Of a stretch of DNA of 38,273 nucleotides, positions 1 through 8,407 are shown piece after piece; position 1 is the first letter of the stretch; every line of letters starts with the position of its first letter. Under the pieces are notes generated by a model. It made no database searches and had not been told where the DNA came from. It worked only from the letters and a program-made list of their open reading frames with translations. The position numbers and the translations under genes were made by a program. This DNA is from Candidatus Latescibacterota bacterium (lineage in GTDB: Bacteria; Latescibacterota; UBA2968). The DNA lies in NCBI GenBank assembly GCA_022821275.1, contig JAJEDY010000009.1:1-38273 (forward strand), written 5' to 3'.

Positions 1-190
1 GCAAAGGCTGTGAATATCGCTATAATACTTTCCGGCAGAGGATGCATGGAAAACTCCTTGACTTGGATCGTTTGCATGGACAATCCAAGATAGAACTTTT
101 TGCGCTCCTCTGCTATCTTTATATGGACAAAGTCGAGTATAGCACACGTTACTACCACCAAAGACTACATCCAGATGGGCATCAAAGGAA

Positions 191-230
191 AATGGGTTAC
201 GCATCAATTTGCGTAACCCATTGTTTTTAA
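191..230 (-). terminator. Bidirectional Rho-independent terminator after tRNA-Val
   Basis: A perfect 13-bp inverted repeat (191-203 with 210-222) with a 6-nt loop is followed by a T-rich run on the plus strand (TTGTTTTTAA) and by TTTTCCTTT when read on the minus strand. It lies directly downstream of the minus-strand tRNA gene and should end its transcript. It may also end transcription entering from the left edge of the window. Confidence 0.85.
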
Positions 231-307
231 TGGTGGGCGATACTGGACTTGAACCAGTGACCTCTTGCATGTCAAGCAAGCACTCTAACCACCTGAGCTA
301 ATCGCCC
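231..307 (-). tRNA. tRNA-Val (anticodon GAC)
   Basis: Read on the minus strand, a full cloverleaf is visible. The 7-bp acceptor is GGGCGAT/ATCGCCC, the D-arm is GCTC/GAGT, and the anticodon arm is CTTGC-TTGACAT-GCAAG. The T-arm is ACTGG-TTCAAGT-CCAGT, with discriminator A and an encoded CCA (complement at 231-233). The 7-nt anticodon loop places GAC at positions 34-36, which reads GUC/GUU valine codons. Confidence 0.96.
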
Positions 308-345
308 ACTAATTTGAAAGAACACACGGCCTGGTATGAGCAGAA

Positions 346-372
346 ACTATATGGATACAAAAATGTTGTCAA
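346..372 (-). promoter_or_regulatory. Probable sigma-70 promoter of tRNA-Val
   Basis: On the minus strand a consensus -35 TTGACA (complement 367-372) is followed after 15 nt by TATAGT (complement 346-351). This predicts transcription starting about 30 nt before the mature tRNA. The spacer is short; TAGTTT one to two bases further gives 17 nt and is an alternative -10. Confidence 0.5.
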
Positions 373-495
373 GCAGATTTTCTGACCATTTATTTTTCTG
401 ACGTTACACAGCACCTCTGTATGATTTATTTTAAATGAGATATACAAGATATTGTGGCAAAATAGAGTATTTTTCTATAAACTGCGTAATATCAG

Positions 496-768
496 TTACT
501 TAAAAAGCAGTCCAACGACCGCGCAGCCCGCAATTACCGCCGCGATAATAAAAGACCATTGCCACCAGCGCAAGTTCCCCAATTCTTGAAAGCCTGCATC
601 CATTCGCGCTAACAGAGATTTGTTGTCCTCTCGCAACCCACTTATGGCTTCGGTTAATTCTTTCCGGGTGTTGTCTGATTCGGTTTGCATGCGGTCAACT
701 CGCTTGTCGAACTGAGTAAATTGCCCTTTCAATTCGGCTTGTTCTTTTTCAATGGTTTCAATCGCCAT
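496..768 (-). CDS. Small tail-anchored coiled-coil protein, function unknown
   Basis: The protein has 90 residues. Residues 1-65 are highly charged with heptad-like spacing (KEQAELKGQF, RVDRMQTESD, LREDNKSLLARM) and should form a coiled coil. Residues about 70-88 (WSFIIAAVIAGCAVVGLLF) form one membrane helix that ends the chain at a single lysine, so the protein should be anchored by its C-terminus with the coiled coil in the cytoplasm. The start is supported by AGGA 8 nt upstream. Similar small proteins are common and mostly uncharacterised, often annotated as DUF1640-like or hypothetical. No operon partner is visible. Confidence 0.8.
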   Translation of the reverse strand: MAIETIEKEQAELKGQFTQFDKRVDRMQTESDNTRKELTEAISGLREDNKSLLARMDAGFQELGNLRWWQWSFIIAAVIAGCAVVGLLFK

Positions 769-955
769 TGGTTTATTCCTGTAAAACGCCTATAAATGCC
801 ATTCGAGATTCCAATTCAGAAATTTCAAAAAAATATAGCGCATTGTCTGCCTTTGTGCAATAGGAATTGCCTTCAAATCAATAAACGCGATACACACGCG
901 CTTTGCAAAATTCCTTGTCTCTAACTATAACTGTCCATAAATTGCATGGCGTTGA

Positions 956-1051
956 TCTAATTATCTGACACATGAAGATATTCAAGCCTGCCTACTGTAT
1001 GCCCGAAAGGTGATTGGGCACGAGCGTGTTGAATTCGATTCGACCTGCTGA
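956..1051 (+). pseudogene. C-terminal remnant of a DUF433 antitoxin-like gene
   Basis: Within the 418-nt stretch between the coiled-coil gene and abiEi, one frame reads SNYLTHEDIQACLLYARK followed by VIGHERVEF, ending in TGA at 1049-1051. This matches the conserved C-terminal segment of DUF433 proteins (pattern 'P-x-LT-x-EDI-x-AAL-x-YA'), small antitoxins usually paired with PIN-type DUF5615 toxins. The frame is closed by a stop just upstream (953-955), and no N-terminal half or partner toxin was found nearby, so this is an eroded fragment. The rest of the stretch (769-950, 1052-1187) shows no gene. Confidence 0.5.
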
Positions 1052-1187
1052 TGCGGAAGTGTGACAAAAAGAGAGTCCCTCTACGGGATAAAGGTGTGTC
1101 GTATATTTGCTTTAAAGTATGGAAGTTTTGTCTAATAATGTATATATTTAAATATAAATATCGACAATTTGTAACATCAGGAAGGCT

Positions 1188-1790
1188 ATGGACAAATCAC
1201 AGAAACCCAGTGTTCTCGAGCTTGTAAAACAGGCGGGTATGCTCAGGCCGCGGGATCTGGACCAGTATGGGATCCCACGCGAATACCTCAGCAGACTCAG
1301 AAATCGGGGCATGCTGCGCCAGGTGGGACGGGGGCTTTACACTCTCCCCGATGCCGAGTGGACGGCGCATCACAGTCTGGCGGAAGCCTGTAAAAGGGTA
1401 CCCCAGGGCGTTATCTGTCTGCTTTCTGCGCTGCAGTTCCACGAACTGACCACGCAACTCCCGTTTCAAGTGTGGATGGCGATTCCAAACAGGGCACGTC
1501 AGCCCAAAGTAGATGGGCTACAGATGCGGTTTGCTCGTTTTTCAGGATCAGCCTTTGATGAGGGCATCGAAACACATACCATTGAACATATCCAGGTGCG
1601 GATTTACAATCCGGCCAAGACCGTGGCAGACTGCTTCAAATACCGAAACAAAATCGGCCTGGATGTGGCTATTGAGAGCCTGCGAGATTGCATTCGAGAA
1701 CGGAAAGCCACGATGGATGACCTCTGGCACTTCGCACAGATCTGTCGGATGACCAATGTGATGCGCCCCTATATGGAGGCAATGGTGTGA
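1188..1790 (+). CDS. abiEi: AbiEi-like antitoxin / transcriptional regulator (type IV TA)
   Basis: This 200-residue protein has the AbiEi layout. An N-terminal winged helix (residues about 8-60, with 'GMLRPRDLDQYGIPREYLSRL' followed by GRGLY) precedes a C-terminal domain with a conserved 'IYNPAKTVADCFKYRNKIG' stretch (about 138-160). In AbiE systems this protein binds the promoter and neutralises the nucleotidyltransferase toxin without stable toxin contact. A Shine-Dalgarno AGGAAGG sits 2 nt from the ATG. The stop overlaps the toxin start by 4 nt (GTGA), so translation is likely coupled. The upstream 60 nt are very AT-rich and should hold the autoregulated promoter. Confidence 0.88.
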   Translation: MDKSQKPSVLELVKQAGMLRPRDLDQYGIPREYLSRLRNRGMLRQVGRGLYTLPDAEWTAHHSLAEACKRVPQGVICLLSALQFHELTTQLPFQVWMAIPNRARQPKVDGLQMRFARFSGSAFDEGIETHTIEHIQVRIYNPAKTVADCFKYRNKIGLDVAIESLRDCIRERKATMDDLWHFAQICRMTNVMRPYMEAMV

Positions 1791-2722
1791 GTCCCCGAAA
1801 GAGAAAGTACCTGCCGGTCTCGGTACGCCAGCGCTTGCGAAATTTTAGAGATAAAACTGGAGAGGATTACCAGCTTCTGCTTATCACCTATGCCATAGAG
1901 CGGTTGCTCTACCGGCTTTCGCAGTCTGAATATGCAGATCAGTTTGTGCTCAAAGGCGCAATGCTTTTCGTTGCCTTAACGGGTAAGCCGCATCGAACGA
2001 CTCGGGATTTGGACTTGCTGGGTTATGGGGATGCATCAGCAGAACATATTGCACGGATTTTTCGGCAAGTCTCTACAATATCTGTTGAACCGGATGGGAT
2101 GGTATTCGATCCGAAAGGTATCACGGTTCAGGCGATTCGTGAGGATCAGATGTACGAAAGCCAGCGGGTACGTCTGATAGCTCGGCTTGATACGGCAGTG
2201 TTTCCGATTACAGTAGATATTGGGTTCGGAGACGCTGTCATACCAGAGGCGAAGCGTCTGACCTTCCCGAGCCTGCTGGATTTTCCGGAACCCCAGGTGC
2301 TTGCATACCCACCCGAAACAGTTGTGGCAGAAAAACTCCAGGCTCTGGTCTATCTGGGCATGCGAAACAGTCGGATGAAGGACTTCTACGATCTTTGGCT
2401 GATGGCCAGAACATTTTCATTTCAAGGATCGGTGCTCATTGAGGCCATTCGGGCGACGTTCGCACGACGAGAGACAAATCTGCCGACGGATCGACCTGTC
2501 GCATTGCGGGCGCAATTCGTCGAAGATCCCGTAAAAGAGACGCAATGGGAAGCGTTTCTGAACCGAAGCAGTCTGTCTGACGCTCCCCGGAAGCTTTCGA
2601 CAGTGGCTGAAACCTTGAGTATCTTTCTTATACCTTTACTGAGTGCGGCCGAAGAAGGCGGGGAATACAATCAGGTATGGCGAGACGGCGGTCCGTGGCA
2701 GCCCAGCGAAGTATTTGAATGA
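1787..2722 (+). CDS. abiEii: AbiEii-like nucleotidyltransferase toxin (type IV TA)
   Basis: The 311-residue protein starts with GTG overlapping the antitoxin stop. It carries the AbiEii/AbiGii nucleotidyltransferase signature: 'FVLKGAMLFVALTG' (about 54-67), then 'TTRDLDLLGYGD' with the paired Asp of the DNA polymerase beta-like active site (about 72-83), and the later 'VAEKLQALVYLGMRNSRMKD' with its catalytic-type Lys (about 180-199). Homologous toxins transfer nucleotides, in the MenT/AbiEii group onto tRNA acceptor stems, which arrests growth or aborts phage infection. The length is normal and all core motifs are intact, so the pair is probably functional. Confidence 0.88.
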   Translation: MSPRKRKYLPVSVRQRLRNFRDKTGEDYQLLLITYAIERLLYRLSQSEYADQFVLKGAMLFVALTGKPHRTTRDLDLLGYGDASAEHIARIFRQVSTISVEPDGMVFDPKGITVQAIREDQMYESQRVRLIARLDTAVFPITVDIGFGDAVIPEAKRLTFPSLLDFPEPQVLAYPPETVVAEKLQALVYLGMRNSRMKDFYDLWLMARTFSFQGSVLIEAIRATFARRETNLPTDRPVALRAQFVEDPVKETQWEAFLNRSSLSDAPRKLSTVAETLSIFLIPLLSAAEEGGEYNQVWRDGGPWQPSEVFE

Positions 2723-2775
2723 TGTGGTGAAACAGCGTCAGCGTAACCCGATAACCGACGAAAATTAAAATAATT

Positions 2776-2817
2776 GACGGGGAGACATCGATTTGGCGAT
2801 GCTCCCCGTTGATTTTT
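2776..2817 (+). terminator. Rho-independent terminator after abiEii
   Basis: A stem pairs ACGGGGAG...CATCG (2777-2790) with CGATGCTCCCCGT (2797-2809), with a small bulge and an ATTTGG loop. It is followed by GATTTTTAAT. It lies 55 nt after the toxin stop codon. Confidence 0.72.
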
Positions 2818-2890
2818 AATCATAGTATTGCAAGACCAGTACATTGCCGATAACTTTGAATTGGTTTGCTGGTTGGCAAAGGAGATAAAA

Positions 2891-3799
2891 ATGCAATATC
2901 GCAATCTTGGGCGCACTGGCATTAAAGTATCTGTTGTCGGTCTGGGAGGACACGAGTTCCATCCTGATTCGCGTGTCGCTGGTTTTGGGGATAACAAGGA
3001 CCTGGCAGTAACTCCTGGTCACATTTTCCCGGGCTTTGGTGGAGAGAACAGACTGCGGATTGTAGAGACAGCTCTGGAAGCTGGGGTCAACCTCTTTGAT
3101 CTGACAATCGATTCTGAGAAAGAGGCTATGGGCAGGATTCTGAGAGAGGTGGATGTCAAAGATGAGATCCTTATACAAACCCGGCCTGAGGGCATGGTCT
3201 ATACCTATGACCCGCACAACCGGAAGATGGCGGATTATAGCCTCTTGAGGGCTGAGGCGATCCGAGCTTTGAAGCTCATACAGCGGGAAGTGATAGACAT
3301 CTACAACTTTGCCTTCATGGCAGATGCCCTAAAACACGATCCAGACTACCTCGACAAGATTGCGGACAACATCCAGAAGCTCAAGGATGAGGGGCTGATC
3401 CGATTTGCTTCGGCAGATACATTTTCAGGTCCGGAGACGTATGCCAAACAGTATGACAAGGGTTGCTTTGATACAACTTTCATAAACTGCAATCCCCTCG
3501 AAAAAGCCAAATTTGGTGATACCATTGTGAAAGCGGAAAAGCAAGCGTTGGGCATCCTGGGGCGGGTGCTCTTTCAGAAAGCAAAGGTGTTTACAATCGC
3601 AGAAGAAAAAGGCTACGCCAACAGAGCGCAAGTTGCCAGGGCGCTGATCAAGTGGGCGGTCAAGGATAGCGGAGTTCACACCATCATGTTGGGTGTCTCC
3701 TCTCCGGAGCAATTGACAGAGAACTTGACTGCCTTAGAAGATCTAAATTATGATGGTGAAGAGAGCAGGATTATAGAGGCACTGAGCGAGGAATCCTGA
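2891..3799 (+). CDS. Aldo/keto-reductase-fold protein lacking the catalytic tetrad
   Basis: A 302-residue protein with an aldo/keto reductase N-terminus (YRNLGRTGIKVSVVGLGG, residues 3-20) and TIM-barrel spacing throughout. The start at 2891 is chosen because AAAGGAG lies 6 nt before it; the frame is open upstream but lacks a ribosome site. Asp70 of the usual D-Y-K-H tetrad is present (GVNLFD). The Tyr position falls in TIDSEKE, the Lys in 'LIQTRPEG' and the His in 'DIYNFAFMAD', so Tyr, Lys and His all appear replaced. The end resembles the NADP-binding part (ALIKWAVKDSGVHTIMLGVSS). It overlaps no gene, but its stop is 1 nt from the DUF1593 start, so the two are co-translated. It may be a non-reductase member that binds a sugar or cofactor. 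Confidence 0.83.
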   Translation: MQYRNLGRTGIKVSVVGLGGHEFHPDSRVAGFGDNKDLAVTPGHIFPGFGGENRLRIVETALEAGVNLFDLTIDSEKEAMGRILREVDVKDEILIQTRPEGMVYTYDPHNRKMADYSLLRAEAIRALKLIQREVIDIYNFAFMADALKHDPDYLDKIADNIQKLKDEGLIRFASADTFSGPETYAKQYDKGCFDTTFINCNPLEKAKFGDTIVKAEKQALGILGRVLFQKAKVFTIAEEKGYANRAQVARALIKWAVKDSGVHTIMLGVSSPEQLTENLTALEDLNYDGEESRIIEALSEES

Positions 3800-3800
3800 T

Positions 3801-5078
3801 ATGCAAATTTCAGATGGCAACGGTGCTCTTGACGGTCATCGTCATCGCGCCCTTATTTCAACAGATATCGGCGGAACCGATCCCGATGATTTCCAGTCGA
3901 TGGTACACCTGCTTCTGTATGCAGATGTTCTTGGCATTGAGGGCTTGCTTTCGTCGCCTTACGGCAAGGGCCGCAAGGAGGACATCCTCCGAGTGATCAC
4001 CTGTTATGAGAGTGATTACGAAAACCTTCAGACTTACTCTAAACACTACCCCACACCCGACGCATTGCGTGCCATCACTAAGCAGGGTGAGATCGAAATG
4101 GCTCCCTACGCAGGTGTTCGACGTTCAACAGAAGGATCTGAGTGGATCGTGCAGTGTGCGCGGCGCGACGATCCGCGTCCCCTGTATGTCCTGGTTTGGG
4201 GGGGTATCGAAGATATCGCGCAAGCCCTGTACGACGCGCCCGACATCCTGACAAAACTGCGTGTGTATTGGATTGGCGGGCCAAATAAAAAATGGAGTCC
4301 CGATGCCTACCAGTACATTGCCGACAACCATCCCGAACTGTGGATCATAGAAAACAATGCCACATATCGCGGTTGGTTCACCGGTGGCAACCAGTCGGGC
4401 GAATGGGGTAACGCGGCATTTGTGGCCAAATATATCGCTGGTCACGGTGCCCTCGGCGATTTTTTTAACGAACAACTCGGCGGCACGATAAAGATGGGCG
4501 ATACCCCATCCGTGGGCTGGCTGCTCAAAGGCACGCCCGAAGATCCATCGCAACCCGGATGGGGCGGACAATTTGTGCGTGCCTGGGAACGGCCACACAT
4601 CGTATTTAACCGGCTGACAACTTCTGCAGACCAGATTGAAGAATTCTGTATATTTGAATTGGTTTTGCCGGTTGGCTCAGAAACGCCAGCAAATCCCGAA
4701 GCTTCGATGCAAATCGAAAACCAGTTACTGGTGGGCGATTTTAACGCACAGGGCGTGGTGCGCTTCCGCTTTTCTCCAAAGAGTGCGCAAACCTGGAACT
4801 ACAAAATCCATAGCAACGTCCCGACACTCGATGGACAAACAGGCGAAATGGCATCCTACCTGCCTTCGCCCGATGCCGCAAAAAATCCATCCGCCCAGCA
4901 TCCAAACGGGTGGACAGATAATCCAGCACCAGAGTTCGCCGAAGGCGACCATATTGGTGCCAAAACAGTGAGCCAGTGGCGCGAAGATTTTCTGCGCGAC
5001 TTTGCAGAGCGCATGCAGCGTTGTCCTGCGCCCAGGATAGGAATGCCAAATACCGGCTCACATTCGTCTTCTATTTAA
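3801..5078 (+). CDS. DUF1593 / Sde182-type nucleoside hydrolase-like protein
   Basis: The protein has 425 residues. An N-terminal nucleoside hydrolase-like domain (about 15-300) opens with 'RALISTDIGGTDPDDFQS', which has the Asp-rich calcium-site pattern of inosine-uridine hydrolases, followed by 'LYVLVWGGIEDIAQAL' and 'LRVYWIGGPNKKWSPDAY'. The remaining 120 residues resemble the C-terminal domain of the cellulose-binding Sde182 family. No signal peptide is seen. The family occurs in polysaccharide-degradation clusters, but its reaction is not established. AGGA precedes the ATG by 8 nt. The neighbours are the aldo/keto-reductase-fold gene (1 nt upstream) and a pectate lyase (27 nt downstream), which supports a role in plant-type polysaccharide use. 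Confidence 0.82.
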   Translation: MQISDGNGALDGHRHRALISTDIGGTDPDDFQSMVHLLLYADVLGIEGLLSSPYGKGRKEDILRVITCYESDYENLQTYSKHYPTPDALRAITKQGEIEMAPYAGVRRSTEGSEWIVQCARRDDPRPLYVLVWGGIEDIAQALYDAPDILTKLRVYWIGGPNKKWSPDAYQYIADNHPELWIIENNATYRGWFTGGNQSGEWGNAAFVAKYIAGHGALGDFFNEQLGGTIKMGDTPSVGWLLKGTPEDPSQPGWGGQFVRAWERPHIVFNRLTTSADQIEEFCIFELVLPVGSETPANPEASMQIENQLLVGDFNAQGVVRFRFSPKSAQTWNYKIHSNVPTLDGQTGEMASYLPSPDAAKNPSAQHPNGWTDNPAPEFAEGDHIGAKTVSQWREDFLRDFAERMQRCPAPRIGMPNTGSHSSSI

Positions 5079-5105
5079 TTTTTTTACGAGGAAAGGACCT
5101 GTGCT

Positions 5106-6533
5106 ATGAAGCCTTCTATTTTTTTTACCATAGCTACTTTTGTATTCTCTACCGTTGGTGTGGCTCTGGGTGCCGAAGCTCCTGCTATCCCTGCGTTTCC
5201 CGGTGCCGAAGGAGCCGGTGCTCAAACCGTTGGTGGTCGAGGTGGTCGCGTCATTGAGGTTACCAATCTCAACGACAGTGGCTCTGGCAGCCTTCGCGCT
5301 GCCGTAGAAGCCTCTGGCCCCCGCACCGTTGTTTTCCGAGTCGGCGGCACAATTCGCCTCAAAAGCCCACTTAAGATCAGTGAACCGTATATTACCATTG
5401 CTGGCCAGACCGCGCCTGGCGGGGGCATCTGCCTGGCCGACTATCAGCTCAGCATTGATGCCGATGAGGTTATTGTGCGCTTCCTGCGCGTTCGCCTTGG
5501 GGATACTTCGGAAAAAGATATGGACGCCATCGGTGGCCGGTATCATAAGAATATCATCATCGACCACTGCTCGGCCAGTTGGAGTATAGATGAATGTGTC
5601 TCAGTCTATCGCGTAGAGGACGTCACCATTCAATGGTGCCTGATCTCAGAGAGCCTTCGAGAATCGACGCACATAAAAGGTGCCCATGGCTTCGGCGGCA
5701 TCTGGGGTGGCAAGCGCGTCAGCTACCATCACAACCTGCTGGCACACCACTCCAGCCGCAATCCGCGTATTGCAGGTGGTGATCCATTTGTCCAGCATGT
5801 CGATCTGCGAAATAACGTCATCTACAACTGGGGCTATAACTCCTGCTATGGCGGTGAGGGCGATGTTCGCATCAATCTGGTCAATAACGTTTACAAACCC
5901 GGCCCTGCAACTCGCGATAACGTGCGCGCTCGTCTCGCCAATCCCTATGAAGGTGATGAAGGTCCCGAAGGGTTGGAGCGTTGGTGGATTGCCGGTAATC
6001 TCGTTGTGGGTGCGCCTGACGTCACGGCTGACAATTGGCTTGGCGTCCATCCCGGTAATGATCTTCCTCTCAAGCACTTTCGTGCCGATGGTCCTTTCGA
6101 GATCGCACCGATACATACGGATTCCGCCGTACGCGCTTATCAACGCGTTCTGGAACACGTCGGGGCCATCCTGCCAAGTCGTGACACGCACGACAAACGC
6201 ATCGTCGCCGAGGTAGAATCCGGCACGGTCACTTACGGTGGTTCATATGGCGAAGGTTCAGGCATTATCGACTCCCAGAAGACGGTTGGTGGCTGGCCCG
6301 AATTGGCCTCTGGTCAACCACCTGCTGACACTGACCGCGATGGTATGCCCGATGACTGGGAGAAGCGTTATGCACTCAATCCGGCTGATCCTGCAGACGG
6401 TCCAAAAGACCGCGATAACGACGGCTACACCAATCTTGAGGAATATCTCAACGCTACAAACCCCACGGTTTATATTGATTATAGTGACCCGGCCAATAAT
6501 CGCTTTGGTTGGGACATTGAATCGATCGAGTGA
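5106..6533 (+). CDS. Secreted pectate lyase, polysaccharide lyase family 1
   Basis: A 475-residue protein with a signal peptide (MKPSIFFTIATFVFSTVGVA, cleavage near residue 22-24). The right-handed parallel beta-helix of PL1 follows: 'AIPAFPGAEGAGAQTVGGRG' at 27-46, 'NLNDSGSGSLRAAV' at 54-67, 'IIIDHCSASWSIDE' at 150-163 (calcium/active-site strand) and 'HHSSRNPRIAG' at 214-224, which carries the likely catalytic Arg. Such enzymes cleave polygalacturonate by beta-elimination outside the cell. The C-terminal segment (about 405-460: 'DTDRDGMPDDWEKRY', 'DRDNDGYTNLEEYLNATNP') holds Asp-rich thrombospondin type-3-like calcium loops. AAAGGA lies about 9 nt before the ATG. It ends a three-gene run. 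Confidence 0.92.
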   Translation: MKPSIFFTIATFVFSTVGVALGAEAPAIPAFPGAEGAGAQTVGGRGGRVIEVTNLNDSGSGSLRAAVEASGPRTVVFRVGGTIRLKSPLKISEPYITIAGQTAPGGGICLADYQLSIDADEVIVRFLRVRLGDTSEKDMDAIGGRYHKNIIIDHCSASWSIDECVSVYRVEDVTIQWCLISESLRESTHIKGAHGFGGIWGGKRVSYHHNLLAHHSSRNPRIAGGDPFVQHVDLRNNVIYNWGYNSCYGGEGDVRINLVNNVYKPGPATRDNVRARLANPYEGDEGPEGLERWWIAGNLVVGAPDVTADNWLGVHPGNDLPLKHFRADGPFEIAPIHTDSAVRAYQRVLEHVGAILPSRDTHDKRIVAEVESGTVTYGGSYGEGSGIIDSQKTVGGWPELASGQPPADTDRDGMPDDWEKRYALNPADPADGPKDRDNDGYTNLEEYLNATNPTVYIDYSDPANNRFGWDIESIE

Positions 6534-6629
6534 GCGTCTCAGTTCGAGCATGCGGAATCGGGAGAAGCTGGAGATCTATCAGGGGATACCGGCGAAGACG
6601 TATTCTCCACCGGGATAAGCATTCCATTA

Positions 6630-6748
6630 AAAGTAAGTTTGGACTTGACCCATTTGATTGGACAACGTATCTCTTTCAGGGAGATGCTTGGGATAAACTT
6701 ACTAAGCTATTCACTAAAACGAGGTAGCTCTACCAGTTCGGAGTTTTT
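6630..6748 (+). other. Hairpin-rich segment with a possible gene remnant upstream of the AlbA_2 gene
   Basis: A perfect 9-bp inverted repeat AGTAAGTTT (6632-6640) / AAACTTACT (6695-6703) encloses a second hairpin, ATCTC-TTTCAGG-GAGAT (6669-6685). A T7 run follows at about 6742-6748. One frame across it reads SKFGLDPFDWTTYLFQGDAW then DKLTKLFTK and stops at 6725-6727. That looks protein-like, so this may be the eroded 3' end of a gene. It could equally be a structured leader of the following gene. No family was recognised. Confidence 0.3.
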
Positions 6749-6760
6749 TTGAGAGGCCAC

Positions 6761-8407
6761 ATGACCGTTTCCATAGACATGCTCCAAACCTGGATGAACG
6801 CCAGGGAAGATGAACACCTGGAGTTCAAAGAGGCAAAGAAGAATTTCCACTTTGAGACCCTGGTAAAGTACTGCGTCGCCCTCGCCAATGAAGGCGGTGG
6901 AAGAATGATCCTGGGCGTAACGGATAAACTGCCGCGTAAAGTGGTTGGCAGCCAGGCTTTTAGCAATCTCGAACGGACAAAGGCCGGTCTGGTTGATCGA
7001 GTGAGGCTTCGTATTGATGTCGAGGAGATTCAGCATCCAGATGGCCGGGTTCTGGTTTTTCAGGTTCCCTCTCATCCAATCGGTATGCCTATGCAGTATA
7101 AAGGTGCATATTGGATGCGTGGTGGCGAAGCCCTTATTCCCATGACACCTGACTTGCTCCAACGCATTTTTGCCGAGTCCGGTCCCGATTTTTCGGCGGA
7201 GATTTGTACCTCTGCCCAATTGGACGATCTCGATCCAAATGCTGTAGAGGTTCTGCGTCAACTCTGGCAGCGCAAGTTATTGGATCAGGACATTTCGACC
7301 CGCTCTGTAGAACGACTCTTATCAGATGCCGAGTTGCTCGTTGATAATCAAGTGACGTACGCGGCATTGATTCTTCTTGGCAAACGGGAAGCCCTGGGCA
7401 AATATCTCGCTCAAGCGGAGGTCATCTTCGAGTACCGATCCAACGAAGTGCCGGGGCCAGCGGCGGAACGGCATGAATTTAGACAGGGTTTTCTTACTGT
7501 GCTTGACGAGATATGGCGACTTATCAACCAGCGCAATGACCTGCAACACTTTCAACAAGAATTTTTTATTTGGGATGTGCCCACTTTCAACGAGCGCGTG
7601 GTGCGCGAGGCTGTCTTGAATGCGGTGAGTCACCGCGATTACCGCCATGGAGGATCGGTCTTTATTCGCCAGTACCCTCGGCGCATCGAAATTGTCAGTC
7701 CCGGTGGCTTTCCACCCGGTATCACACCCGATAATATTCTCCGGCAACAAAATCCGCGCAATCGCCGTATCGCCGAAGTCCTTGGCAAGTGCGGATTGGT
7801 CGAACGAGCCGGACAAGGGTTTGACCGCATCTTCCGCGAGTGCATTCAGCAGAGCAAGCCATTGCCCGACTTTTCCCATACAGATACCTACTCCGTATGG
7901 CTCACGTTGCACGGTGAGATTCAAGACCCGGAGTTTCTGCGCTTTCTGGAGGAGATCGGTCAAGAACAAGTGGCTACATTTGGTCTTGACGATTTGTTGG
8001 TGGTCGATCTCATCCACCGCGAGCAGTCTGTTCCCGAAGACCTGCAATCAAGGGTTGATCATCTGCTGGAGCAGGGGATCATCGAGCGCGTGGGACGTGG
8101 GCGTGGCGTGCGGCTTATGCTCTCTCGACAGTTCTATCGGTATATTGGTAAGGCGGGTACTTATACGCGCAAGCGCGGATTGGACCGCGAGACGAGCAAG
8201 GCGTTATTACTGAAACACATTCGAGATAATCGGAAAGAAGGGAGTCCGTTGCGGGAACTAAGGCAGGTACTACCGGCACTTTCGCGCGATCAAGTGCAGA
8301 GTTTGCTTCGGGGTTTGAAGAGCGAGGGACGCATCTATAAAGTTGGAGCCACTAGAGCCGCTCGCTGGTATCCAGGGCGACCGCCATCTGGAATTGCGTC
8401 AAAATAA
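6761..8407 (+). CDS. Schlafen/AlbA_2 DNA-binding domain plus RecG-like ATPase protein
   Basis: The protein has 548 residues from the ATG at 6761, with GAGAGG 5 nt before it; a TTG at 6749 in the same frame is less likely. Residues about 5-130 form the AlbA_2 domain (EHLEFKEAKKNF, 'CVALANEGGGRMILGVTD', 'GAYWMRGGEALIPMTPDLL'). Residues about 270-375 form the GHKL-type ATPase-like domain of RecG-like regulators ('REAVLNAVSHRDYRHGGSV', 'IEIVSPGGFPPGITPDNIL', 'GQGFDRIF'). The last about 150 residues contain winged-helix-like segments and end in RAARWYPG...GIASK. Family members are predicted transcription regulators or defence-associated proteins. The 3' end carries a short-repeat system described separately. 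A truncated relative of its tail lies at 13046. Confidence 0.88.
   Translation: MTVSIDMLQTWMNAREDEHLEFKEAKKNFHFETLVKYCVALANEGGGRMILGVTDKLPRKVVGSQAFSNLERTKAGLVDRVRLRIDVEEIQHPDGRVLVFQVPSHPIGMPMQYKGAYWMRGGEALIPMTPDLLQRIFAESGPDFSAEICTSAQLDDLDPNAVEVLRQLWQRKLLDQDISTRSVERLLSDAELLVDNQVTYAALILLGKREALGKYLAQAEVIFEYRSNEVPGPAAERHEFRQGFLTVLDEIWRLINQRNDLQHFQQEFFIWDVPTFNERVVREAVLNAVSHRDYRHGGSVFIRQYPRRIEIVSPGGFPPGITPDNILRQQNPRNRRIAEVLGKCGLVERAGQGFDRIFRECIQQSKPLPDFSHTDTYSVWLTLHGEIQDPEFLRFLEEIGQEQVATFGLDDLLVVDLIHREQSVPEDLQSRVDHLLEQGIIERVGRGRGVRLMLSRQFYRYIGKAGTYTRKRGLDRETSKALLLKHIRDNRKEGSPLRELRQVLPALSRDQVQSLLRGLKSEGRIYKVGATRAARWYPGRPPSGIASK

Noticed and set aside
3-230. Open frames on both strands at the left edge
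   Set aside because: The plus-strand frame encodes 75 residues that end within the terminator, and the minus-strand frame is equally open. Neither gave a recognised family or a ribosome site, so no gene is called.
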